Shown: positions 40,717 through 51,951 of the stretch, piece by piece | Numbering within the stretch: the stretch's first letter is position 1 | Layout of the letters: each line of letters begins with the position of its first letter | Origin: Acridotheres tristis | Lineage: Eukaryota; Chordata; Aves; Passeriformes; Sturnidae | DNA: 64,000 bases | Assembly (NCBI GenBank): GCA_037013685.1 | Contig: CM072886.1 | Coordinates: forward strand, 90,508,422 to 90,572,421 | Direction of reading: 5' to 3' | The notes under the pieces: generated by a model | The model's input: only the letters and a program-made list of their open reading frames with translations | Told to the model about the DNA's origin: nothing | Database searches by the model: none | Translations under genes and position numbers: made by a program

Positions 40717-40760
40717 ACACGCCCCGCACACGCCCCCGACACGCCCCGGACACGCCCCCC
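40717..40760. repeat. Four-copy 11-bp tandem array of CACGCCC boxes in the promoter
   Basis: The nonamer ACACGCCCC starts at 40717, 40728, 40739 and 40750, an exact 11-bp period, with only the two trailing bases of each unit varying. CACGCCC (GGGCGTG on the other strand) is a recognised KLF/Sp-type binding core. The 11-bp spacing is close to one turn of B-DNA, so the four sites would face roughly the same side of the helix. The array lies about 193 bp upstream of the PARD6G start codon. The repeat is directly visible; the binding role is inferred. Confidence 0.85.
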
Positions 40761-42011
40761 GTGGCCGCGGGGCTCCGGCTCTCCCGGCGGGGCTGCGGCG
40801 CGGCAGGAATCGGTGAGGGAAGCGGCGTGCGGAGCGGCGGGCGGGCCCCGCTGCCGCAGCCCCGCACCGAGCACAAAGCGCGCCCGCGGCACCGCGGGAC
40901 GGCGGCTCCCCGGGTGCCCCCCAGCGCTCGGAGGTGCCCGTCGTGCGCCGCAAAAGGGACCCGCACAAACTTTTCCAGACGGCGCTGATTGTTCTTGAAA
41001 GAGGGTTGGGATCTGAAAAGTGCTGCGAGTCATTAATTTGAGACCACAGATCACCAGGTTTGGGAGGAGAGTTTCCACCACGCCCTCCTTGAAATAAATC
41101 GGTGGACTGCCTCCCTCTGCTAGCAGCTCTTACTAATTAGGTAGGTTATTAATTTTGAGAATCTCGAAGGAACTTAACTTCTTTACGTCTTCTGCCAAGG
41201 ATCTTTTTAATTTTAACAGACTTTTTTCCTTCAGTCAGCATCTTTTTGTCACTGAGAGCCTTTGAAAGTGGTATGTTTTTCCTACACAATCCTGCCCAAA
41301 ACATCAAGTCGTGATGTACAGAAGCTCAGGACACGGCACAGACCTGTGCAACCAGTTCTCTGCTGCTCGACATCTCCCAGCATCGTCTGCCCGTCTAAAC
41401 AAGGAGGACAAAGTCCTAGCAGACATTACAGGTCTCCTCTCCACGCTTGTTGGGCAGGTGTCAATGACAGTGATGGGAATATCCACGAATTTAGGGGCAA
41501 AAAACAAGAACTGAGGTGACTTTTCATGTGACTCCAAGCAGGAGGATCAAAGCACATGCCTCAAATACAAACCAGCTCCATCTTATTGGAAAATGGACCT
41601 GAAATGAACATTTGCCACATGTTCTGGGCTTGCACTGTGCTTGGAAGGTTTGCTGTAAGTTAAACTGGAAAAATAAAGTCTAGAGAGCTGAGAAAGGAAA
41701 TGTTTGTATGAACTTGATCTTTTCCTCTTTTCATCTTAGCATAAGCAATGCAGCAGCTTTGCTTTCCTGCTGTGATGGCCAAGGCCAAGCTGTGGAGATA
41801 CAACATCCCTGGGGTGCTCAGAGGCTGAACAGCCCTTTTGGGATGTTTCAATGTAAAGATGGAGCTTGAAATCCAGCAGCTGGATCTGTATGGTTTAGTG
41901 CTTCAACATCTGGAGCAACAAGGCCAGTTCACTGGCATGAAGTTAATCAGTAGCTGAAGGACTGGACTTTAGTCCAGGTTTTTGAAATTTTTTGTTTCAA
42001 TTTCTTTGGTC

Positions 42012-42028
42012 TTTTTTTTTTTTTTTTT
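42012..42028 (+). repeat. T17 homopolymer
   Basis: Seventeen consecutive T, followed by AAGAAACAATG. No associated element recognised. Confidence 0.9.
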
Positions 42029-42204
42029 AAGAAACAATGTTGTCAACAGGCAGAAACCAGCAAACAATTTTTAGTCTTGATTTTAAATTTGGTACTTGTT
42101 GTATTTGTGATGTCCACTTGAGAAGTACAGATTAAACGTGCTTGTCTTTTATTTTATGCTTACTTCAGGTAGCGTAAATGTTTCATTACCATCTCTTTTA
42201 TATT

Positions 42205-42247
42205 AATAAAGACTCTTCAAACTAATAATGCCTACTGAGTTGTGTGT
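42205..42247 (+). promoter_or_regulatory. Candidate polyadenylation site downstream of the divergent side of the CpG island
   Basis: AATAAA at 42205-42210 followed about 29 nt later by the GU-rich element GTTGTGTGT (42239-42247). This is the classical spacing for cleavage and polyadenylation on the plus strand. It lies about 1.2 kb from the island edge and could end a promoter-divergent transcript. AATAAA is common in AT-rich DNA, so the call is weak. Confidence 0.25.
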
Positions 42248-45200
42248 AACCAGAATGAGAATTCAATGAAAATTATTTATATATATGTATATATTTGGGT
42301 GAGATATAAACTGGTAAGCCATACTGAATTAATAAAAAATTAAGATATGTTTCAAAGCACAAAACAGGGGTTCTATTACCAGCAGAGCTAAAGGGATTTC
42401 CACTCTCCCTTCCCCAGCCATTGCAGATCCTGTTCATATTTCCACCACCACATGAATAGACAATCCTCTTCTTCTCATCTACCCTGTCTTTGAAGCTAAC
42501 AGGTATACTGAGGACAAAAATTAATTTATTTGAGGAGTGAAGCTAATATTTCTTCTACCCTATAAGAATTTAGAAACGGTAGATTACTGCCTCTCCTTAT
42601 TTTTTTTCAATTCACCTGTAAGAAAAGCTGCTTTTTGGTGGCTCCATTCCTTCCCAGTTTTTCAACCTTGCATTAAACACTTATTATAGAAACAAGGTGA
42701 ATACACTAATATGAGGAAATATGCTTTTTATACCTCTGAAGAGGCTAGCAAAGGTTCCTTTCAAATTACTTTTAAAAAATCTGATTTCTGCTGTTTTTTC
42801 TCAATCTGAGTTAAATATCCATCCTTTTGTAGGTCAGTGTAGACACCTCTAACTCACTCTGATCTGAGAAATGGTCAGTTTCTGGATAGCTTATGAATTA
42901 GGCTAAAATAGGGGGTCACAGTATGAGAAACTGGCTGTATTCTTTTGTTAGCAGAAAATTTAAAATATTACATAAGTATTTATAAATTATATATGCTTTA
43001 TCAATATTATTTCTTAACAGCATTTAATAATTTATTAGAAATGAATGCTTCTCAATCAAGCTTCCCTGAAATTGTGTTCAGTCCATTCTTGCAAATTCTC
43101 TAAGATACGCTTTTCATTTCTCTATTTCCAAATTAGTTGCAGCTTTAGTCCCTTTCCTCCGGAGCAGAGCTGAGGCACGACTGGGACAGCTTGAGAAAAT
43201 TCCTTTTTCTCTTGCCTCCCCTCTCCATGCCCATGCAGTGCCGTGCTGTACCGAGCACCAGCAGGAGCCAAAGCACTGGGGGTGCTTCCAGGCCACCCCA
43301 GCCCGGATTGCACGAGGTGCTGCAGCCCCTGCCAGCTGTTTTCCTCCTCAGACTCGGTCACAAAGATGGTTTTAATTTAACTGCTTTTGCTCAGCCACCT
43401 TTCAGGGGCTTTGTTTTTTCTCATCGCTTGCCAAGGGCACAGCATTCCTTTGACAATTTCTATAAATCTTCATCTGTTTTAGTAATCTGTGGTTACTTTA
43501 CCCTGTTTCTGACCTGCAGAGCTTTTAAATCACCGTTTCTTCCCGCGTGCCCATCCAGCCTTGTTCCCAGATGCATGTGGAACGTGGGGGGCACATTTGC
43601 TGTCACCCAGCCCCTTCCTGCATGCAGCACTTCACCAAACACTCTTGTTTCTTGCCCTAAACCGGGTAGGGAAGCCACAGTGTAGGGCTCCTAACAGGCC
43701 ATTTAGAAAATATTCAGATTTTCCTGTTTTCACTGCTTTTCATTTGCTAGACCAACAAAAAGTGCTGCAACATGTGCCAGACTCACATTCCTGCAATGCT
43801 GGTTTTCAGCTTGCAAGGGGCTTCCCTCTGACTTGCTGCGTGCCTCGTCAGTATTAACAAGTCATCTACATGCTCTGAGAGGAAAAAATACCCCAGACTC
43901 CCATCCAAGGAGTTCTTTTTCTAACTCTACACCCTGCATTGAACTTGCAAGAGTTACAAATACCACATCCGAAGGGCTTGGGGAAACTGCTGAAACGACA
44001 GACTGGTTTTGGTTTCTTTAAATGTAAACCAAAATGAAGCATAGCGTGAAGAAGAGAAGAGGGAGGATGACAACTATTGTTTTGCTTGTAGCAAGCAATG
44101 CTCCTGCCACAGTGAGGATGGTTTCTACTTCATCAAATGCAGAGTACAATGCGAGGGAACATCCATTGCCCTAGTGCAGGAGCTACCTGGAGGGGAGCGA
44201 GAAGAAGAATGCCACCAGCCACAGCAGTAATGGATGCTCCAGGACCAGAGACTGGCTGCTCCAATGGTTTTCCATTGTTTCATCCCTTGTGGCAGTGAAA
44301 TGTCTTCTTTTTATTTCCTTTTAAGAGATTTTGTCTTCAGGCCTACAAGAGATGTATGTGCATTTAAGAGGAGAAGGAGCAGAGAGAGGGGAGGGCTGTT
44401 CTCAAGGCTTGGGGAACTTGATGCTTCTTTTCTACCAAGGATAATGAAGCATTTGAGGAAACTTCTTGTGTGACTTTACTACAAAACACTTGAAGTGGGG
44501 GGACCAGAGCAGTAGTTGAGGGAATGGTGCCTGCTGAGCTGTGTGCAGAGCTCACAAGCAAGCATGAGGATAAGCCATTGCAGCTCCCAGTATTTATCCA
44601 GAGAGATGTGCTGGGGGGAGTTGATTGAGGTCCCCAAGCTATCTGCACACAGGTACTTTGGCTTCAGCAGATCAAACCAACATGCTCTGGTGTCAGCTGA
44701 AATTTTTCCCATTTGGCTTTACTGGTGAATGTTGTATAACCAGTTACACTTTGACACGTATCAGTGTGAAAACAATTCAGGAACCAAAGCTGCTGGGATA
44801 CCACAATCCCAGCAGCCAAGCTCTGAGCATCACAAGAGAGGGAGGAAGGTGGCCTATGAGATCATTTGTCCTTTTTCCAAATTACACCTCAATTGGGATT
44901 AAAAGCAGCAGTGCTTTACAAGGATGGGAAGGTGAGTTTTGTTGCCAGAGATGAGTTCAGGATTGGAAGGAGGGAAGAGAGAGGATCATGCTCCTTTTTC
45001 TGCATCCAAAGTGTGCTTTAACTACATGACTCGCCAGGATTCAACATTTCCCATGAAATACAAAAATATTCAAATTTTATTTGTTCTGTGCATGAACCTG
45101 CTGAATTTAATGATCTTTACCTCCCTTTCAATTGGTTTGATTCTTGATTTTCTGTTCTTTACCAAGGAGAAAAACAGGAAAAGCAATGACGTTTCCCAGA

Positions 45201-48200
45201 TGTCATTCATTGCAGCAGAGAAATAGATATCATCCCCTCCCAGTGTCCAGAAGTAGGTCCTTCAACTTCCACTTAGGTTAAAAACTTTGTTTACAATGTG
45301 CTGCTCTGCAGATAGCAGCTACTCATGATGTTAGAATGATTACTGCAAATACTTTTCAAATATTATTGATTTTAAGGCAGTACTGCTGATCACAGGCCTA
45401 GGGTGTGCAAGGGTCTGCCTGGTTCTCTTCTCCCTTTATTGCTGGTCCTACTTCTACAGGAAACTCAAGTGTAATTGGACTTGGCAAGTGCAGCATACAT
45501 CTTCTAATTAGTCCAATGCTATCAAATAATTTATGCAGATGGCATCATCTTTATCTTCCCAAGCACTTCTTATGTGTGGAACTATGAATATTGAAACACA
45601 CTATGACACTGGAGTAATTTTTCTGCAGTAGTTACCAAATTTTCTAATGGAGCTAAGCTGGCCAGATATGGAAAGAAAATTAGTATTGTTAATTTTTAAA
45701 GGTAATGCCTTTAAGAGAAAGCTGCTATCATGAAGATATAATCACACCTTCCTTTGAAGTGTTTAACTTGCTCAGTGAATGGAGAATCCTGCCTGTGGAA
45801 CCTTTCTGCCATTCTTCTCAATCACAAACTGCCTTTAATCTCTTTTGGGTAGAAATTTAAGTCATCTGAATGCCATCTACCATCTTTGTTTCCTGGCAGC
45901 TGAAGTGTAGGGTCTGGTAACATGGTAAGAGAGTATGAATTTTGCCCAGACTGGCTCACTTCCTCACCAAGAGCACAGAGAGGTTTTCAGGTTCGCATGG
46001 AATGCAATTAACTGCAAGGAGGAACCAGGATCTTCGTGAGAATATAATTTATGGAGAACTTCCACTTGGGAAGTGACTAAATGTCACCTTAAATAAACAA
46101 CCCAAATATTCCTGAATTGCAGCTTTAGGCAATTTGTAAGGCACTATGTCTAGCTAGTAAGTCAAGCCCTCTCAGAAATGGTGGTTTGTGGTCTCACCTG
46201 CTAATAAAGGAAATAATAAGAAACTGTCCTAGCCATGCGAGTCATACAACAAACAAATCTTGTCTGTTTGCTTGCTGACTTGAATCCCTAAAAATGTACC
46301 ATGCTGCAGCTGAAAGCTTCTCAGTGAAAAAAAGATTTAAAAATGTCAAATTACTTTTAAAGTTTGCTCTTTGCAAAATTTCTTTGGCAGATCTGCTAGA
46401 CTAGCAGCAGTGTTAAGATAGAGTCAAAGATGTCATTCCTGCTTAAAAATAATAATAAAAAAAGGTTAGAGGGAAAGGTCACAGATTCACAGAGCAAACT
46501 CCATCTGATGTTTACTGCACATAGCTGTACCACGCTGTAATCACCTGATCCTGTCAGAACTACTGAAGCAGACTCCTGTATGGAAAGGCACTGTAAAGCT
46601 CTAATTGGCTGGGATTGGACATAATCTCTTTTTCACCTACCTGATTTGCAAAGAGATTTGCCAAGAAGCGGCTTACTACTTTGGAGATGTCCTTCAGCAT
46701 GCCTTTGCCCCCTCCAAACACTGAAATTTAAATCATTTGTGCACAATCAATCCTTTCCAGAGCTCTCAGTGAAGGCAAGCAGCCTCATGTGAGGCTTGAA
46801 GAAGTCCTTCAGAGCAGCTGTTCAGAAATGCATGAAGCATGAGGCACATTATATTCTCTTCCCACAGGCCGAGGGCCAGATGTTCAGTGGGAGTAAAGCA
46901 ACTGAGCCTCAGTGTGGCTTTTTTGGGGGGCCACAATGATTTATACCAGTCTAGAATCTGGCCCTTTGTGCCTCAGCCAATTGACTTCCCCAACCTCTGC
47001 TGCTGAAGAGCGTGGTTTTATGAGGTGAGAAGGGATGGGAAGTGTTCAGGATTGCTGGCCAGAGGTGCTGAAAAGAGAAATCTCAGAAGATTCCTGACAC
47101 CACTTCTCCAGGCCAGATTGCTGAAGTAAGCACAGGTTTTTGGTTGTGATGCATTTACATATTTTCCTTCCCGTGTTTCTGCTGCTAGAAATGGACGTGG
47201 GTTCTTTATATCTGTATACTCCCAGAGCAAATTCACTTTTCCGCCCTCTTAAAATCAGGAAATGAGAATATTTCTAAGTAGAGGTGATGTTCCTGTATTT
47301 TTGTTTCCTTCATAACTTGCATTTTCCTGAAACACAAATGAGAATTACTCATGGGAGTATGGATTTCAGAATCAGACCTTTTGGTCATTTTGACAGTGTC
47401 ATGGGAGGAAAAAACTGTTTCCCAGAACCAAACAATTTTATTGCATTCCAGAATCATGTGCAAAACAGGGATCCCATCTGTTCAACAGCATTCCCACTAA
47501 ATACAGTTCTGCCTCTAGCTCACCAGAATAAGCAGCTCAACAAAGGAGCCTCAGTTTTCAAGGATAATGTTTTCTTCAAAATACAAGACTGCAGTAGAAA
47601 GGGCTTCCTAATAATTTGAACATTTGTCAAGATGTATTTTCTTAAATACTGTTTTGACTGCTAAGGGCACTGCAGACTAGTAGAGCGCTAGAGCACTCAC
47701 TCATAAATTTTCTCTTTGATCAGTTTTGCTAATTTTTCGAAATCCATAATAAATGAATAAAAATAATAATAAAAACCCATTTATCTGAGAATTGATGGAT
47801 TAAAACTGGGTTAAAATAGACTTTTTTGTTTTTTTCCTTGACAGATTGAAAAGTTTTGAATAAAGGGTGCCTGATTGCAGCACTCTAGGTTTAGGCTAGT
47901 TTACTAGAACAATTCTGCAAGAGAAAGATTATGAAATAAAAGAGAGGATTTAATTTATGAGATTCTACTAACTGAGGACTGGTGCCTGGGATTTTTATGA
48001 TCACCATGAACACCAGCAAGTTTTGCTTAGCAAGTGTAATTGAGAGCTTATGGAATCCCCAGGTTAGAGTTTTATAGTTGCTTAATTCTGTATATCTCCA
48101 TTTCTAAGTGTCTGCTTTGAGTAACTTCGAAGTCCTCTTAACAGTTGCTCCATCTGACTGAGATTCCCTTGACAGTTCTCCTTGTGCTTTTCCTTAGAGA

Positions 48201-51200
48201 ATCTGCTCTGAAAAATGAAATGCAATTTCAATGCTTGCCTGTGGAAAGGCATTGTTGTTGGTCTGGGGAGTCAACCTTGCTGGTACATGTGCTTTTGTGG
48301 GTAAAGTGATGACCACCTAACCCAGTCTGTCCCAACCTCCTTTGTTTTCAGGCTAGAAGAGCCTGGAAATACTTGTACCCAGCTCATGGGTAGTAGCAAG
48401 AGGGCTGGAAGGGATATGTCTTTCAAGATAGGGGCTGAAGTTATTTTCTCCTTTCCTGTAAAGTTTCAAAGGGGGGGCAGGATATCTATCAAGCTTCATT
48501 CCACCCTTTTTGCCCAAAGTCCATCTGAGTACATCTGGTGCACCAGCACGGTTCTGCAGCAGAGCCATCTCTTTTCTGTAGTCCTCCTATACAAACAGCT
48601 CCAGGATCATCACCAGAGAGTGTCAGCATCCTGATCTCCCAGGACGTTTCTCACAAGATGTAGGTATTGCAGCTGCCACCCATTGCACAGGTTTTCATGC
48701 TGGCTGGGTTTTACCACGATGTAGGCAGTTCAGTGTGAATGGATTGTAGGGTGCAACGGAGATATGTCTGGCTTTCACTCCTTGGATTCAGATATAGGTG
48801 CAGGTGTCACGAGGGCCACATGCTGGGAATGACAGAGAGGTACAACCCATGGACAATTAAGAGTCATCCCTTGCCCACATAATGATTCATATGGGTATGG
48901 GTGTCTTCAGGAGTGCATCCATGGTGAGCTTCCAGGTTTTTGAAAGGGGGGAGGCATTTCCAGGGCAATGATGTAGGGAGTATAACAAACATTGAAATTC
49001 TTCATGATTTCATCTTTGTAAGAAAACTTTGTTAGGATTTTGCAGGGACGCTGGATGTAGTCTGTTAATTTTATGAAGAACAGGTCAAAACTTGTTGATG
49101 ATCTGTCAGGTGGGAGAGCACCTAGTGGCTAAAGTGGAGAGGCCAGCAGAGGGGTTGGGGTTTAGAGCTAAGTAGCAGGTATAAGCCAGTCTCTCATCTT
49201 CTTCATTTGTAAAGCAGAATGAAGAGAAATAGCTGTAACTCTGCATCACAGGCTTAGCACGAGGCTTAATTAACTTGTGTTTATGACACTCTGCCAAAAA
49301 GGTGTTAAGATAATTAGAAACTCTTACATCTGTTCAGGACTGCTCCACTGGGGCCACAACCCACGATTAAGATTTCTAGCAGATGTCACAATGCAAATGG
49401 CAATGACTTGTAACTGGGAGTACAGTAATGAGGAGCACGAGCAGCTCTCCTCCCTCTGAGGACAGGTACACTCACACCATTGCTGCTGCCCACACACCCT
49501 CATGTTGGGTGAGCTCCATCCGAGAGATCCAGCCCCACACCACGGTGCTGCTCAGCTCTGTGTCCAGGGGAAGAGGGAGACTATGCAGAAAAATGATGTT
49601 TTATGATAATCATGCAGCCTCTGCAAAGCAGATTAATCGGTTCCATGCCTTCTACCCTCACTGCAGGCAACTGTAAGAGAGTGGCACTTGTTATTGAAAA
49701 GCATGCTCTGCTGAGACTGTTGGGGAGCAAAGTGACATCATTTAAATTTTTTGGAACAATGGCCTTTTTCCCACAACTGCCTTGGCTTTTGTTCCCTTTG
49801 CACTGGCGCCATGCAGATGGCTAGAATCTGACATTATTCCCCTGAGTGCAAGGAGAAAGCAGTCCCTGGAGAGTAGGTGTTTGAGAGGAGTCAGCATAAT
49901 GTTGATGGACCCCAGCTGATTTTCAGGGGGAAGTGATGACATTTGGTTTTAGCCTGCTCCATACTTCAAACTTCAAATCTGTTAGAAAAAATTCCTGTCT
50001 GCAGAGCAAAGATCCAGTCTGTTGGTACCTTTGGTGCTTGATGCAGTGGCATACATGGACGGGAGGGACATGAAGGTATCTACATGAGATCAGGGCTGGG
50101 AGCTCGACAGTCTGGATCCAGGAAGGAGAACAGAGATAAAACAGGATCCTGTAAATAACAACTGCCCTCATTACTCTCCTTCCTCTCCACAGCAAGTCAG
50201 TCCTTTGCATCAAGGTGAATCTTGGTTCTCCTGCTCTTACCTTATTGCTTCTTTAAAGTTCCCCTGCCTTCTTTTCTTCACTGCATTCCTTCTCCTTAGC
50301 TGGAGGTTTTTTCTTCTGTTGAAGCTTGGAGCTGTTTCCCACCAAGCCTGAGGTCCTTGCTGCTCACAGGACTGATGGGGCTTTTACCCCACTAGGGTGC
50401 CCTGGCCTAGCATGACCTGCAGGAGCTGTGAGTGGCTAACCAGGAAAGGTTTTCTGCAAATTTAATCACTCAGATCTCTGAACTGAGACTAGGACTCCTC
50501 ACATGTTTGGAAGAAATTAGGTGCATATCAGTGGCAATGCCATCAGTCTCCTACTCAGTGTACTCAGCAAAATACTGTGTAAAAATGTCATCTGCATAAA
50601 TACAATTTTTCTCTCAGGTCCTGCTAGTGTTAGTAATTTCCAAATTAAAGACCACACTATTTATTTCTTTTAAATATGGGTAAGAGGTACCTTCCCTAGC
50701 TTCTTCCTTGGCAATGGTAGAGCTGTTTTGCCTGGGAGAAACAATACAAAATAATCGCAAACAACCCCCTCCAAACCACAAAAATCCCAAACTGAAATCA
50801 ACTCCCAACAAGACTTAACTAGCCTGAGGTAGGCACCTAGGGAAAATTTCAGCTTGCTCACTTTTGGCAGTGCTGAAAGGAAGCAAAGGCAGGATCTCAT
50901 GCCAGGAAATGCCAGGGAACCTGAACCTGAGGCAGGCTGCTCCTCTTGCCTGCTGAGCTGGCCTGGACACTTGGCACTCTATTCCAGGTACGCTGGCTCT
51001 GTATGGCAGGTAGCCTCTCTTATGAATTCCTGCTGGCAAGCCTGCACCTGAAAAGCAGTACAGCGACTTTTTTTTATTTAATGCAAAGCAGTTTGAAGCA
51101 TGTGAAGTAGTAAGGACTATGTGAGGCCATTTGGGTAATCACTGTGCAGAGATTTGATATCTGATTTCTGAAATAACAGTTTCCTGAGAAGTTGATTCAG

Positions 51201-51472
51201 TGTTAGTAGAAAACACAAAAGGACTCTTGGGTTTATTAGGAGGGGAAAGGCAAAGCTTCAGCAATGTCATTATCCAAACCACAGTGAATATCTCTCTTCA
51301 TTATCTGGTGTCTAGTCCCAGCCCCATCTCTCAAAGGTACCATATCAGAATTTGAAAAGGTGCATAAAGAGCCAACAAAGCTGGCCACAGCTTCTCTAAT
51401 ACAGAAGATGAATGGAAGTTCTGCAGTCTGGGGAAAAAAGAGGACTGAGAGGAAGAACTGGAGAGGTTATAA

Positions 51473-51951
51473 AATCATTAAAAGAATGAATCATAAAATG
51501 CTTTGGGTTGGAAGAGACCTTAAAGATCATCAAGTTCCAACATCCTGCCATGGACAGGGATACCCTTCACTGGACCAGGCTGCTCAGAGCTCCATCCAAC
51601 CTGGTCTTGAACACTTCCAGGAATGGGGCATCCACAACTTCTCTGGGCAACCTGTTCCAGTGCCTCACCACCCTCAGAGTAAAGAATTATTTCCTTTTAT
51701 CTAATCTTAACCTACTCTACGTTTGTGCTGTCATTACATGCTCCTCTAAATAGTCCCTCTCCATCCTTCTTGTGCACTCCCTTCAGGTTACTGGAAGGAC
51801 ACAATTAGATCACCCCTAAGCCTTCACTTTTCCAGGCTGAACAAAACAAATTCTCTCAGCTTTTCCTCATAGGAGAGGTGCCCTGTCTCTCCAATCATCT
51901 TGGTGGCCTTGGACTCACTTCAAGAGGTTGATGTCCTTCTTGTGCTGGGGA
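51473..51951 (-). mobile_element. CR1 LINE 3' fragment, longest copy in the window
   Basis: The plus strand reads the reverse complement of about 480 bp of CR1: GAATCATAAAATG, GGTTGGAAGAGACC, AAAGATCATCAAGTTCCAAC, CTCCATCCAACCTGGTC, TTCTCTGGGCAACCTGTTCC, CCTCACCACCCTCAGAGTAAAG, TTTCCAGGCTGAAC, CTCATAGGAGAGGTG and GATGTCCTTCTTGTGCTGGG. It is 5'-truncated in the usual way, with small deletions and substitutions, and retains no intact reverse transcriptase. The 114-codon plus-strand frame at 51360-51704 is an antisense by-product. Confidence 0.95.

Larger units (their letters stand above)
40525..40760 (-). promoter_or_regulatory. PARD6G: Predicted PARD6G 5' leader and core promoter
   Basis: The minus-strand region directly upstream of the start codon. 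It contains no ATG, is extremely GC-rich, and holds a (GC)6 palindrome about 90 bp and an 11-bp CACGCCC array about 193 bp upstream of the ATG. The transcription start cannot be placed from sequence alone; somewhere between about 40560 and 40760 is an inference from the motif layout. An additional untranslated exon further upstream cannot be excluded. Confidence 0.5.
39730..40985. promoter_or_regulatory. PARD6G: CpG island covering the PARD6G promoter, exon 1 and start of intron 1
   Basis: GC content and CpG density rise abruptly near 39730-39800 and fall just after 40985, where the sequence returns to AT-rich DNA. The island spans the exon 1 start codon, so it is taken as the promoter of a TATA-less gene. 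I see no TATA box or CCAAT box near the start. GC boxes, CACGCCC elements and a GC alternation lie on the upstream side. Edges were judged by eye and could be off by about 100 bp. Long open frames here, up to 332 codons, are a by-product of stop-poor GC-rich sequence, except for the 24 codons of exon 1. Confidence 0.88.
40986..51472. other. PARD6G upstream flank, no gene recognised
   Basis: Intergenic sequence upstream of PARD6G. It contains T17 at 42012-42028, a very AT-rich part at about 42100-43080 and a candidate plus-strand polyadenylation site at 42205-42247. Open frames up to about 164 codons (43191-43685) show no domain. A divergent non-coding transcript from the CpG island is possible but unproven. 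Confidence 0.6.

Noticed and set aside
39970..40968. 332-codon minus-strand open frame containing exon 1, suggesting a longer N-terminus for PARD6G.
   Set aside because: No ATG occurs in that frame upstream of the exon 1 methionine; its nominal start is a TTG. The open length follows from stop-poor CpG-island sequence, and the frame also runs through the exon 1 donor into intron 1.
39835..40998. Several Arg/Ala/Gly/Pro-rich plus-strand and alternate-frame open frames of 86-186 codons in the CpG island.
   Set aside because: Low-complexity composition dictated by GC content, overlapping in many frames, no domain, no conserved start.
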